From Heliocidaris tuberculata (Eukaryota; Echinodermata; Echinoidea; Camarodonta; Echinometridae): a DNA stretch of 64,000 bases. Shown here piece after piece: positions 21,747 through 36,409 of this stretch (positions are counted from its first letter, which is position 1; each line of letters begins with the position of its first letter). A program made the translations under genes and the position numbers. The stretch is from contig CM046846.1 in NCBI GenBank assembly GCA_025618425.1, forward strand, positions 31,117,409-31,181,408, in the 5' to 3' direction. The notes under the pieces were generated by a model. It was not told the origin of the DNA. It searched no databases and was given only the letters and a program-made list of their open reading frames with translations.

Positions 21747-24700
21747 ATGTCAGAATACAAATCTGTGAAAGGTGGAAAGCTGAAATTGAAGGGAAGCTCT
21801 GATCACAAATCGTAAGTCAGTTTATTCGTTGTCTTCGACTCTTCGATATCAATTATCATTAGGGCCAAATGGCCCTGCAGCAGGCTATCTCAACGGAACT
21901 CCGGAGCGGTGGAGCCTAGCTATACGAGCTCTGTGGCTTATCAATCTGCTACTGGCCACAGAGCTATACAGCCCATGCCTATACTGCGTGTGGAGGAAGA
22001 TATCAACCAAAAAATCTAGATCTAAATATCACCATTTCCCACATACTGTGAGCCATGCAAACCACCCTCGGAGTTTTCTAAAGGGGTAACCATCCAGGAT
22101 CAACTAAGATTGTAAAAATTGAATGAATAAAAAAGAAAAAAAGCCACAAAATTGGCAGGTGTGATCAGGTTTTTTTACCATGCACTTGTAACTTGTATAT
22201 ATGGGACTACACATGCAAGGTAAGATTGGTGTAGTCCCATATATACAAGTTACACTGTGTAACTTGTATATATGGGACTACACCAATCTTACCTTGCATG
22301 TGTAGTCCCATATATACAAGTTACAAGTGCATGGTAAAAAAACCTGATCACCCCTGCCAATTTTGTGGCTTTTTTTCTTTTTTATTCATTCAATTTTTAC
22401 AATCTTAGTTGATCCTGGAAGGTAACCCCTTTAGCAAACTCCGAGGGTGGTTTGCATGGCTCACAGTATGTGGGAAATGGTGATATTTAGATCTAGATTT
22501 TTTGGTTGATATCTTCCTCCACACGCAGTATAGGCATGGGCTGTATAGCTCTGTGGCCAGTAGCAGATTGATAAGCCACAGAGCTCGTATAGCTAGGTGG
22601 AGCCCCGTGAGCTTGAGTGAGGGCAGGGTCGCAGGCTGGTTAGTGGCACTAATTGATGTTGGCGAATTTCCGAATTTGGAAGTCCTCAGCTTCGTCGAGG
22701 TTTTGGCACAAATTCACTGACGACATTGTTAACGAATAACGACTCAATGACATGTACAGACTTAAGGCGTAAATGTGAATCAGTGCAGTGCAGTGTCACT
22801 TCGAATGTCAGTGTCAGTCACATCAGTCGCTAACAAGAGACAGAATTTTCGTTCTAATCAGTTGCAGACTCGGAAAGAGGGGACCTCCCTTTCTCCCCCC
22901 CCCCCCCCCAAAAGGGGGAAGTGTTCTTGTTTCAATTCATTTCCCTAAATTAGTTGGATCATTGTTGGTGTGATGGTAGACCGAAAATTCTGTCTCCCGT
23001 TCGTTAGCCTCTTAATTTTGACAGGGTCGGCCATTCACTTAGAGACAGAAACGCTCCTATCACTCTGCTGTGCAAACTGACTGAGAGCCGACGATCAGTC
23101 GGCATGTAGTTGTTAAAATGTGAATATTATGATTTTTAAAAATATTTGTGTAAATTAAATAGGCCTAGGCTCTATACTTAAACGAACATGTTCAACTTAA
23201 AAATTTGACTGTTTTATTCCTTTTAATGCTCCTTTTTCAGGTAATTCAGAGTTCCAGTTGTTCTCAGTTTGAAAATCTTACGCTGCATTCAAACTGTTTC
23301 CACTGCGCAGGAATGAAGACGACATCGTAGCCGTTCTAGTCTACATACAAGGGAAAATTATTATGAAGGAAAAATTGTGATGAATTCATTACGAACTCAC
23401 ACACATTAATTTTTTCCCTTCATAATAATTTCCCTTGTACGTAGACTAGAACGGCTACGATGTCATCTTCATTCCTGCGCAGTGGAAACAGTTTGAATGC
23501 AGCATAAGATTTTCAAACTGAGAACAACTTGAACTCTGAATTACCTGAAAAAGGAGCATTAAAAGGAATAAAACAGTCAAATTTTTAAGTTGAACATGTT
23601 CGTTTAAGTATAGAGCCTAGGCCTATTTAATTTACACAAATATTTTTAAAAATCATAATATTCACATTTTAACAACTACATGCCGACTGATCGTCGGCTC
23701 TCAGTCAGTTTGCACAGCAGAGTGATAGGAGCGTTTCTGTCTCTAAGTGAATGGCCGACCCTGTTAAAATTAAGAGGCTAATGAACGAGAGGCAGAATTT
23801 TCGGTCTAGTGTGATAGGGGAGGGAGGCATTGGGATGTGTGGGCAGTCATGGTTTGTCACCCCCCCCCCCATTCACACTTATGCGAGGTTATTGGAGATA
23901 AACCCCCCCCCCCCCCAAAAAAAAAAAAAGGAAGGAAAAAAATGGGGGGGGGGGGGGGAAGGAGAGGAAAAAGGAAAGCATTTGGATGGATTTATTTTTC
24001 TGAATCTGTCTTATTGTTATTTGCATAGTTTTAAATATTTTTTCTTCAAGAACATGAACAAAAACTGTTTTTAATTCATCAACTTATTAAGCAGTTAAGT
24101 TATAGCCTGGAGAATCTAATTTCATATAGATCTATTACCAAAAAAAATTAAAAAATAACAGCATACGTTTTATAGGGTCATCTCAATGATTTGGACTTGA
24201 GCTATAAAGCGAAGTGGGTAGGGAGATAGCTCAAGTCAGTATCAAAAGATGTTCTGCAAAATGTCAGATATGTCTGTATGTGATTGTTCTATTCTCTTTT
24301 TATTTTAACTGCAGAAGTTCAAAGAAACACAAGAAGAAGCGAAAGAGAGAACATGACGAGGGGCAGGCTAGTAGCGAGAAACAAAAGGATGCAGAGACAC
24401 ATGGTAAATATTAATGCATAATAGAGATGAAAACTTGTCATATTTACAAATTTCCCTTTTTAACTATTTGAAATTTCACATAACTTTGTAGACCCTATTT
24501 GTTTGAAGACAGAAATGATCCCTATTGTAAGATACTGCTCCCTTATTTGAATAACTTGATCATTCATTTTCATGCTTTCCTAAGGTATTGCCTGTACACA
24601 TAAATGGTAAAGTCGTTAATTTTTCAATAAACTTTTTTCAAAGGTAGTGCAGCTCTCATCATTCTTTGCATTGTCTAGGTTTTAAAAGGAGTCCAATCAC

Positions 24701-27700
24701 TCAAACATATTTTGCCTTGTATGTTAGAGGACTAGAGGTTCCATGTCCCTGTACTATATTTAAAATGTGGGCTTCGAATATTACTTCTATAAAGAAATAT
24801 TACAAATGTAAATTATACTGTACCTATCAGTAAACTTAAGAGTGACTTGTGAGGAGACTAGTCGATGCACTGGTATATGCTAGCAAAGAATAGTGTTGCA
24901 AGGAACCCAAGTCCGAGTTTGGTTTAGTGCGTGAATTTTCATGTCCTCTACTTTCTTCATCTAACTGTACACAAATATATTTTCAGGTGATTGGTATGAT
25001 GGGGGGGGGGTTGTGTGTCCGGACACTTAACAAAAAATAACCTATCCATTTTGTTGTCAGATTTTACGAAAAATATGCATCAAGTAACATCAAACTCCGT
25101 GAATATTTGCAATTCACATAATTTTCAACCTATGTGAAAGATTTGTGAAAATTTGCATCAAAAGTTGTTCGATTTACTGTTTAAAAATGACCTGTCCGGA
25201 TAAACAACCTGTCCGGACACACAACGTCTGGGTATACACTTTAATTTATTTTTCTTTGATTAACTGTTGTCTGTAGGTGGCTGGTGGGCAGTTACTGAGT
25301 TCAGGGACATCAAGGGAAATGTTGCGATAGAGATGGGTCCAAAGACTTTTCTCTTTTCCATGGACAATGGTCTCTTTACTCCAGGAGCTCCTCACAAGAC
25401 AAGTAAGTATGAATGATAAATGCAGTTTCGGATGCTGCAACCAAAAAATGCAAAGTGCAATGATTCTATCAATAAATAATAAAATGTTGCCTGTAGGAAT
25501 CATATCAATTCAATTGTTTGATGGACATTGAAATTATTACAGATTAGAAGCATTTTATGATTTTTAATGTCTTTGATGTATATTTGTTCTTCTTCAATTT
25601 ATGCAGCTGTAGAAATGAAAAAAAAATGCACTTCATCAATGATCGAATTAAGCTTGATTTTCAGATCACACTGTAATTTTGTTTTACTCTAAAACTTGTC
25701 ATTACTGAACATTTCCATAAGTGTATTGGAGATGTACACCTACTTGATGTTAAAATAAAAACAAGCCAGTTTTGACAGCATTGCCATCAAACTTATCATA
25801 ATCCTGTGTTTATTTACAGCTGCTGAAGGTCCAGCACCCCCAGAGCAGATAACTGCTATCCCTGTCTCAGATAGTAAGGTAGCCTTCAAGACTGGCTATG
25901 GAAAGTTCCTTGCAGTGGACGATAAGAAGAGAGTGATTGGCAGGTCAGATGCCATGGGACCAAGGGAACTCTTTGAACCAGTTTTTCAAGATGTAAGTTT
26001 GTTTCTCTTCTTTACTTACTGTCCAGTATAGTGTTATGTTAAAAAAAAACACTAAAAAGACAACCAATCACCAATTAAAAATGATATTACAGACATAAAG
26101 TAGAAGAAGAGCATGAAACCCCATACTTACAGTGCAAACAAAAAGAATAGATTGGTGATTGGTCAATTTTAGATACTAGGGATTGAGCTTGAATAATTGA
26201 ACTAGGTCATCTTTGAATTGTAAAAAACATGATATTCCATAGTTTTCCACAAGTGAATGCTTATATGCTTCTCTCTCTCTGTCTGTTTGCATGATGTCAT
26301 CCAGGGTAACCTTGCTATGCTTGCATACAACAACTGCTTTGTGTCATGCAACGATGAAGGAGACCTGGTAGCAACAAGTACTAAAGCAGGACCTGATGAA
26401 ATGATTGTCGTAAGCAACCTTTCCTTTCCTCTGAGAGTAGATGTGAATTTCAGTTAGTCTCTTTTGCAGGTTGCTAATGCACATAGTCATATGATTTAAG
26501 GAACCATTATTGTTTAGATGAATAGCACTGAGAGTATTAATGAAATAATGTTGGAATGTGTTTGTAAGATTAAGCTAATTAGACTTGTGCTTTAAGAGAT
26601 AAATGTCAGAAGATCTTGGAGGTCTAAATCATGTCCTGTAAGTTCAAGCATTTGACCAACAAAAACAAAACAAAGCAAAACAAAACATTTCATCGAAAAT
26701 GGCTGGAGTGTATCCAGTTATTTGGATGTTCTAGTAAAATGTCAGGTTCAAAATCTTTTTAACAAGTGAGAGCTCCTCTCCATCAAGTAGATTTTCCATT
26801 GAGATGATTAAATTTAGGTATGAAGAAACTGAATGTTGTTGACCATAGGTTATTTCTGAATTTTTAAATTTTTAAATTTTTTATTTTTTAAACACACGCA
26901 CACGGTGGTATCAATATGCCTAATCTCATCATTTATTTGATGTACGATAAAAGAGCAATGTAGATATAATGCCTTGCTCAAGGGCATAAGTGCCGTGCCG
27001 GGGATCGAACTCCCGATCCTCACATCTCCAGTCAAGCGCCTTAAACCACTGGACCATGGCCCTTCCACCATAGGTTATTAGTTTTTCAATGCTTTACAGT
27101 TCATGTATTTCAATGTATTTTTGTGTTGTATCACTTATGAAAAACAGTGAAAAGTGAACACACATATTTGAAATGACAAATATTCATGTTTTGAGTGTGG
27201 TATTATGCTTACATTATCTAGATAAGAAGTGATGCCTCTTTGGTGAAGAAGAAGAAGGATGAACTGCCAGAGGAAGAAAAAGGTGACCTCAGATCGTGTG
27301 AGGTCAACTTTGTGTAAGTTGAATTGCAAAATGAAATCTTTCTGATTTTTACAATTTATTTACTACCCCTGAATTAAACTTTGTATAAAAGGTGTAATTA
27401 CCCAATTGCAAGCCTACGGAAGTTAAATAACAGGATAAGTCTGTAACCTAATCAAATTAATATGTTTGCTGTGCTAAAGAGCAAATCTAATTTGAGTAAG
27501 GTATGAAGTGATATATATCTCAAAAGGTATCCTGAATTCATATTGGAAAAGAGAGCAAGATATCTGGAGATGATCTTTTAAAAGTTTGGTGAAGTGGTTT
27601 GTGGGATTCTTAACAAAATTGTTTTAATTAGATCATTACTTGAAAACCCTTTGTTTAATAATATATTTCATAATGGAAGTCATAGTTTATGTTCTTGCTA

Positions 27701-28725
27701 GTGAACAGATACAAAATTCATGTATAGAAAAACTACTGCAGTGAAACCTGTATATAAAAACCACCAAGGGTAGACAAGAATTGTGGTCTTTTTATATTAA
27801 AGCAGGTGGTCTTCATCTACACGCCACTTTTTAATGTAGGTTTCAAATGGGAAATACTTTTAAAATGAAACAAAAAGTGGTCTCTTACTCTCTTTAAACA
27901 CAGGGTCTTTCAATACATATTGTTGTTAAAGCAGTTTTTACTGTATTATGAAACTATGCTTTCTTAGACAACTTTCTAATCACAGGCTTGATGAGTTACT
28001 TCTAATATTTCATATTTTGATTGCAGGAAGAAATTCCAGAGTTTTCAGGATCACAAGATGATCATCAATGAATCAGAGAGGTCAGGTCTCTCAAAGGCTA
28101 GGGAGACGGGCAAACTTCATGAAGCACTTCTTGACAGGTAAAATAACACATTGATCTAGTAGCATATTGTCTTAAATTCATGCCCAGCCACATGTTTTAA
28201 AAAATGATTGGCAATGCATCATTTTCTAAAGATAAAGTCCTTATTACTCATAGTCATTTCATAAAACACCTTCATGCCCCAATTCTACAACAGATTTACT
28301 CAGCCAGTTGAATACAGCAAGTTTTATAGTTCCTATTAATTTTTTGTGAACTTGTTATTGATAATTTCTTTTAAGAAACAAGGTCCTGTAATTTTTTACT
28401 GGAAGAAATATATTTTGCCTAGTGAAAAAGGGGGTATTTATTTCTATTATTTTTGTCATTTCTATGATGTATATATTTGATATTTTAGCAGATTTGTATG
28501 TAAATTTTATTACACATTTCACATTTTAAGATCAAGGATGATGTAATATATGACACACCTTTTTTTTTTATATTATCCTTTTATCTACCACATATGTTTA
28601 TATTTGGTACATGTACTGATTTTTTTGTGACATGGCGATTGAACTAACATGTTTTTCATTGCTATTTTTTCTTCATTTATTCATGTAGGAGAGAGAAGAT
28701 GAAAGCTGACCGATACTGCAAATGA
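21747..28725 (+). CDS. FRG1: FRG1, fascin-fold nuclear RNA/actin-associated protein
   Basis: FRG1 is a conserved nuclear and nucleolar protein linked to pre-mRNA splicing complexes and actin bundling. Exons: 21747-21811, 24315-24403, 25277-25402, 25820-25992, 26305-26409, 27222-27313, 28027-28137, 28689-28725. Phases close to 265 residues (human 258). It starts [17 protein letters not shown] basic segment [10 protein letters not shown] (about residues 24-33) is a likely nuclear signal. The beta-trefoil body includes [60 protein letters not shown] and [11 protein letters not shown]. The end is [10 protein letters not shown] .. [15 protein letters not shown], as in vertebrates. Intron 1 (21812-24314) is filled by two giant inverted repeats. 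No clear poly(A) signal close to the stop was seen. Confidence 0.97.
21915..22597. repeat. 683-bp near-perfect spacerless palindrome in FRG1 intron 1
   Basis: The left arm starts CCTAGCTATACGAGCTCTG and the right arm ends CAGAGCTCGTATAGCTAGG. The centre is GTTACAC-T-GTGTAAC at 22256. Comparing arms base by base I find only a handful of differences in about 340 bp. Each arm contains a second, smaller inverted repeat of AACTTGTATATATGGGACTA. It begins about 100 bp after the FRG1 exon 1 donor. Confidence 0.95.
22977..23808. repeat. 832-bp inverted repeat in FRG1 intron 1
   Basis: The left arm starts TAGACCGAAAATTCTGTCTC and the right arm ends GGCAGAATTTTCGGTCTA. Arms of about 400 bp differ at scattered positions and are separated by about 33 bp (23376-23407). 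Its sequence is unrelated to the first palindrome, which ends 380 bp upstream. A C14 run lies between them (about 22897-22909). Confidence 0.95.
25010..25227. mobile_element. TGTCCGGACACA-ended MITE, copy 1
   Basis: The left end is GGTTGTGTGTCCGGACAC and the right end is CTGTCCGGACACACAAC, which are inverted. It matches a diverged copy at 42728-42954. It sits in FRG1 intron 2, ending about 50 bp before exon 3. Confidence 0.8.
26858..27067 (-). mobile_element. tRNA-derived SINE
   Basis: On the - strand the head reads like a tRNA. It has an A-box-like TGGTCCAGTGGTTTAAGG and a B-box GAGTTCGATCCCCGGCA, followed by an unrelated body and an AT-rich TTTAAAAATTTAAAAA tail. It lies in FRG1 intron 5 and is not a functional tRNA gene. 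Confidence 0.8.
27739..27943. mobile_element. Probable short TIR element
   Basis: The left CAGTGAAACCTGTATATAAA and the right TTAAAGCAGTTTTTACTG resemble inverted ends of the CAGTG class and are followed by TA. The interior has an internally repeated TGGTCTTTTT / AGTGGTCTCTT. It lies in FRG1 intron 6. Confidence 0.45.
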
Positions 28726-28902
28726 CGAATGCCATCTGCTGATTTCCAATGTTGCTGTGCAGTTAGCAGGTCTGACCCCTGGAGGCGGGATCTGGACAGG
28801 CATATTGAACTTTTTGCTGTGGTACAGCTGATGTAGGCATAGCTCAAGGAATCATGAATTATGTCCGACTAGGGTTGAAATCGATGCTATGCTTGCAGAG
28901 TA

Positions 28903-29183
28903 CTGTATAAGCCATAAATTTCGCGGCCATAAATTTTTGCGAATAGGACTAACCAGACTATTTCGCGAGTGGTTGAATCCGCGGTCGGAAAATTCTCAAA
29001 TCTACAGACAGCGGTGATGATGTACTTTTGCAAAGCGAAGTGGTGAATTTCTGACCAGGAGACAACAAATTCAACCGACTTCTAATGTTGTCAATATTTT
29101 GGCGTGTTGTTAAATTCATGACCCACTCATGATTCGCGAAATTTGCGAAAATAAAACCCCTGCAAAATATATGGCATATACAG
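28903..29183. mobile_element. CTGTATAAGCCATA-ended MITE
   Basis: TA-CTGTATAAGCCATAAATTTC on the left and ATATATGGCATATACAG-TA on the right are inverted with TA target sites. TTTCGCG motifs lie near both ends. Confidence 0.75.
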
Positions 29184-29999
29184 TATTACTCATTTAACGT
29201 ACCTGCACTGAGGAAAAGAGTTTCGTCTGGCTTTCAGATGGATGAACTTGGTTTCGTCTCAGATTAGAAAATAGAGAGATATATACCGTACAGATTCCCT
29301 GAGGACTACCCATGTTCAACTATCATGGAAACAGGAATTAAACTTCCATTTCCTCCATCTCTAAGCATGCAACAGAGTTTATTTTCTCTGCAAAATTTAT
29401 GGTAAGAATGAAAATTGTTTTAATCTTGTTAATTATGTAAGAGAATCTCTGTAATCTGGTGATCCCTATGCTCAAATTAGATGTCCTTAAACAGTGTATA
29501 TATTAAAGCTTCCTTCCATATTTTAAGACAGCATGTTACATGTACTACATATTTTTCATAAATTCTCCCACCCCCCCAAAAAAAAAACATTAAAAAACAA
29601 CGAAAACAAAAATTAGAGTTGCCTTTTTGTAGGAGTCCTTTACAACTAATCAGCATTGAATAACAAGCTTTTCATGTACATGTATACGTTGGCAAACACA
29701 AAATGGAAATGGTCACTGAAAGCAAGGGTCATCTTTACTTTGGCCATTACCGTCATCTTGGGAATGGCTGTTACCGGCCTATTCCCTTCAAATCACCATC
29801 GGGATTGCCTAGTTTAGACTCTCACAAGAAAATACCTTTTTTTTCCATTCAGACTGGAGAGGATATTTGGCTTGTAAATATATTTTCATATTTTGATACA
29901 TATAATAAATGTATAGAGACATTTGAAATTCTGCCACTTGAACATCATGTATTGCATTGCAGTGCTTTGAGCAGTCATGTGCAGAAAGAAAGTAAAGAT

Positions 30000-30905
30000 T
30001 GGGCGATAGAGACAATACGAAAGAAGAGAGAGGAATGAAATATGAAAATAAAATGGAAGGAAAGAGATGACAGGATAAAGAATAAAGAGGAAATGGAGAC
30101 AAGGAGATGATAAAATGGAGAGAGAAAATACAACATCATGGAATATGGAATGAGAGATAAGCATGGGGTGGATAGGTCGATCATGATAGGGTCCACAGGT
30201 AGATAATTAGATAAGGAAATGTAGATGACACAATTGAGACAGAGTAAGTAATACTTATACAGTGAACAGAGAAATATAGATAGGGGGAAAATGGATAAGG
30301 GAGAGAGAGAGAGATGAGGGATAGATAATAAAGATGTAGATATGTGGGAAGGGGAAATGGGAGTACATGGATACAGAAAAAAAATAATTGACATACATAG
30401 AAAGAGACCAAGAGAGGGAGGTGAAATGTAAATAGAGCTTGATGGATATCATGAGAGAAAGAGATTGTGAGAAATATTTTTAAAAAGAAAAAGACAGAAC
30501 AGAATGGAGAGAAATGTAACAAAGAAGGTACAGAGAGAAGAGACGAAAAGGAACAAGCAGTACAAAAGTTGAAGAGGGTAGTTAAGGAGTCGAGAGACCA
30601 AAGAGATGGTAGGATAGAGTGAGAAAGAGGAAGGTGGGGAGTGGGAAGATAACTAATAAGATAGTGCAGGTGTAAAGAGGAAATCAGAAGAGAGAGAGAG
30701 AGCTGATAGAATAGAAGAAAAGGTACGGGTATGAGAAGACAGGAAAGTGGAATGGAAGAAATAGAAAACAGTAGGAAGAGAAAAGTGTAAATTTAGGATC
30801 AGAGATTGGAGAATAGACCCGAGGAATGGAAAAAATTGATAACATTAGAAACAGAGGGAGGGAGCAAGGGATAGGAGCAAGAGAAAAAATGGTAGGAAAG
30901 ACATG
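30000..30905. repeat. Purine-rich low-complexity tract (about 900 bp)
   Basis: The + strand is dominated by A and G (GAGAGA, GGAAAG, AGATAGA) with few pyrimidines. The long serine/leucine-rich reading frames on the - strand are a by-product of this composition. Confidence 0.8.
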
Positions 30906-30935
30906 AAGAATTAGCTTTTTGGTATTCAAATTTTT

Positions 30936-31301
30936 AAAGTGATTTGGTAACTTTGTAGAGGCTTGATAAAATCTGAGCTGTCTGGCCTTACATGCTATCA
31001 GTGTATGTAATATGGTGTAAAAATGAAGCCCGGAAAAAAAAAGTAAACATATGCAAGTGACGGGAAATGCCAGACTCATTTTCCCCCATAGACTCAGTGT
31101 TAGACTAAAGCATATGGGCATACACTTTCGTAAATGGGAGTATTCAGTCATAGATATCTTAATACTGTAATAGCATTATGTATCTGAAAAACTTTCTATA
31201 CCTGGCTATTCATTTATCCTTCTGAATATCATTATACAAGACAGATACCAAAATTCAACAATTCATTAAATCAAGCCTCCACAAAGTTACTGAATCCCTT
31301 T
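30936..31301. mobile_element. MITE family C, copy 1
   Basis: Left end TTTGGTAACTTTGTAGAGGC and right end CCTCCACAAAGTTACTGAAT are inverted. The whole unit matches 59114-59502 in reverse orientation, including ACTCAGTGTTAGACTAAAGC. Confidence 0.85.
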
Positions 31302-31406
31302 AATGTTCACATTTCATTTTGAAGCAAGGTCAGTAGACCCCGTTTTTACTCTCTCTCTCGAATCTTTCTATAACAAACACACACACTCTCTCATACCATA
31401 CTAGTA

Positions 31407-31581
31407 CAGTGGAACCTCATTACAAAGAGCACTGTTATAACAAATTTTCGTTATAACAATGTAATTTTACTGGTCCCACTTATTTGTATTCTACTGCTTT
31501 TTAGGCATGATATAAAAAGGTTTCGATATAACGAGGTAATTTTCTTGGTCCCAAGGAGTTTGCTATAACGAGGTTCCACTG
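31407..31581. mobile_element. CAGTGGAACCTC-type MITE, intact copy
   Basis: TA-CAGTGGAACCTCATTACAA and ATAACGAGGTTCCACTG-TA give clean inverted ends with TA duplication, 175 bp. The ends resemble pogo/Tigger-class termini. The family assignment is inference. Confidence 0.85.
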
Positions 31582-32125
31582 TACTCCATTTGATGTACGT
31601 GCATTTAGATTTTGAAATCTCACAAGCTTATACACCGGTAGTGCTCATTTGGCATCTTCTACCAATTACATGCACATACACTGTGACTCTACCATTAGTC
31701 ATTCCAGTCAGTTCTTGTACATCAAGCTAAAACACTCATCATGATCACAACTGCACACAGTCAACCTCTCAGAAGGGAGGTCAAATCTATTGGGACCAAA
31801 GAAAATCGTATCTTTGTCCTGCACAGAAGTTAATCTGCATTTGTCTCCTTAGTTTGTGTATTCTTTCTTTTACATGTGCATATATCCTCTTCTCAGACAA
31901 AATAAATGTGCTTTATTGCAAATTAACTTCATAAAAGAGTGAGCAAAAGGTTTGGACCTTTCTGCGACTATTCAAATGCTCTCACAATAGTTCAACTGTG
32001 CAAGGTTAATACATGCAAGGTTGACTGGTTGTCATTCCAATCATTACAAAGCAATATCACACAAGGACTCCAAATCAGTACCAGATGACAAATTGTTTCT
32101 ACCATGTACACATGTGAATGACTTC

Positions 32126-32131
32126 TTTATT
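32126..32131 (-). terminator. Poly(A) signal AATAAA for RPL31
   Basis: TTTATT on the + strand lies 17 bp beyond the RPL31 stop codon. A very short 3'UTR is usual for ribosomal protein genes. Confidence 0.6.
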
Positions 32132-32147
32132 CTCTGATCTTAAATCT

Positions 32148-34659
<2,512 letters not shown>

Positions 34660-36105
34660 CTGTAAATTTAGGAGATGAAAATAAGCAAATGGCAAAGAAT
34701 GAATAACTAAAACCCATCAACAATGGTCTCTACACAGTAGGTTACTAGGTTCCTGCAAACAGATCACCCAATTCTGCTTCTCCTATTGCTAGAAATGTTG
34801 AGGATTTTTCTTCTTTAGGTTGGGGGAGGGGTAGACTAGACTCTAAGACTACTTGATGGAGGAAAAAAAAAAGAAAAAAGATCTGTTGCCGCCAGAAGTA
34901 TTCATGGTGTTAGTATTAAATTGATATTTCATTCATTTCTTTTTAGGGGGAGGGTATTGGGAGGGTGATATTAGATTTCCTTTTGATACTGATAGAAACT
35001 GATAGCACTGTTTTTAGTCGACTCCACCCTTTTCTTTCATTTTTTTTTTTTTTGGGGGGGGGGGGGAGGGTTATTGTTGTTGCTTGTCTGGGTATTTTCA
35101 TACTTGATGGATGAGTGCAAGGTCCATCACTTTTTCCTCATTCCCCCCCCCCCCCCCCAAGCGATACACTGCACCATCGCCAAGCAGCTGGGTAAACTGG
35201 GCCCTCTTGCATAAAAAGTTGCATTTAAATGGAAGTTAATAAAAATTGAATGCAACTTGATTTTCAACCAATCAGGATCACATACATGACATATTTAGGA
35301 CTTGCGCTTCATTCCGAGTTTCAATCAAACATGTTAAACACAACTTTCTATGCAAGAGGGCCCTGGTCAGACTAATGCCAATTATTGTTAGACCCCTGAC
35401 GTTAATTATGAGAAAATTATGCAACCATCGATCACGTCGATTACGAAATCAACTCAGCATGCGATGGGCAATAGCTGATTAATTGGGGGGGGGGGGGTAG
35501 ATTCTCTTTGACTTAGTTTGAGTTTGATAGTTTGAAAACATGTACAAATAACAAAGCACTCTCCATTCAAATCACAATTGATATTACTTTGACTTTGTGT
35601 TAGACTACCACTGTACACCCCCTCCCCCCCCCCCCCCAAAAAAAAAAGTTGCACACTTACACCCACGAAAAGAAACGTGTGGGGCAATGGAATCAATAAC
35701 TGCATGTCCTAACTGGTTAACATTGCCGAGTTCAATCGTTTCTTCATCACTCATTACCGATTTTCTCATGTAACCTAACGTTAGATAGCTAAGAATAATT
35801 TCCAAGCCTTTACATAAAACATGCGTTCCGCCAGATCTTGGGGCCAGGCGGTACATCAATCAAAATATAAAAATTTAACACCACACAACCCGCAGAATAG
35901 ATTTTAAGAAGAACATTGAACTAAATGTCCGTCTCGACGAATTGCGGTAAATATATCCATTACTTGGGCGAAATATAGAATATTTGCCATAAAAAGGGTA
36001 AATTTGATATCTTATTTTCTCAACTATTAATCAAATTTAACAATTCGACATAGGATGAACCCGATTTAAACAGATATTTCGAAGATAAAAATTCCATCGG
36101 AATAC
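34660..36105. other. Upstream intron of RPL31 (inferred)
   Basis: No exon is seen. It contains homopolymer runs (for example G near 35055 and 35487, C near 35143 and 35625) and the MITE at 35199-35363. Confidence 0.45.
35199..35363. mobile_element. GGGCCCTCTTGCAT-ended MITE
   Basis: GGGCCCTCTTGCATAAAAAG and CTTTCTATGCAAGAGGGCCC are inverted ends, 165 bp in all. The design resembles the element at 52711-52851. Confidence 0.8.
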
Positions 36106-36131
36106 CTTTGATTACACATAAGCAGAAAGAG
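36106..36131 (-). promoter_or_regulatory. Candidate RPL31 TOP start and 5'UTR exon
   Basis: On the - strand CTCTTTCTGCTTATG..CAAAG is followed by GTATTC, a possible donor. A pyrimidine-tract start and a tiny first exon fit ribosomal protein genes, and an upstream exon is required by the acceptor at the ATG. The exact choice is inference. Confidence 0.35.
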
Positions 36132-36377
36132 ACCGTAGTGGGCGCTCGACTAATTTTCTACAGCTGTACTTGTGAGCCATGAATGAGATGAGATGATATT
36201 ATAATGAAGACCACCTAATACGTAAATGGAAAAAAAAAAAAAAAAAAAAAATTATTGTTGGTCACTGGAGCCTCTGTTTCCGAATTTTATACGGTTAAAA
36301 TGAGATTTTGTCCCAGAAATGTTATCAACATTTTTTTTTTTGCCGGCTTCTTACTCCAAAATTCTCTGACAAGCAAC

Positions 36378-36409
<32 letters not shown>

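Larger units (their letters stand above)
28726..32125. other. FRG1-RPL31 intergenic, transposon-rich
   Basis: FRG1 and RPL31 converge here. Contents are listed separately: a TIR element (28903-29183), a purine-rich tract (30000-30905) and two MITEs (30936-31301, 31407-31581). An AATAAA at 29150-29155 lies inside the first MITE and could serve FRG1. No other gene is seen. Confidence 0.5.

Noticed and set aside
26890..27067. A genuine tRNA gene
   Set aside because: The A and B boxes are present but the cloverleaf is not closed, and the sequence runs into a SINE body with an AT-rich tail.
29975..31151. Ser/Leu-rich frames up to 155 residues on the - strand
   Set aside because: They follow from the purine-rich composition of the + strand. 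No recognisable domain or splice structure was found.
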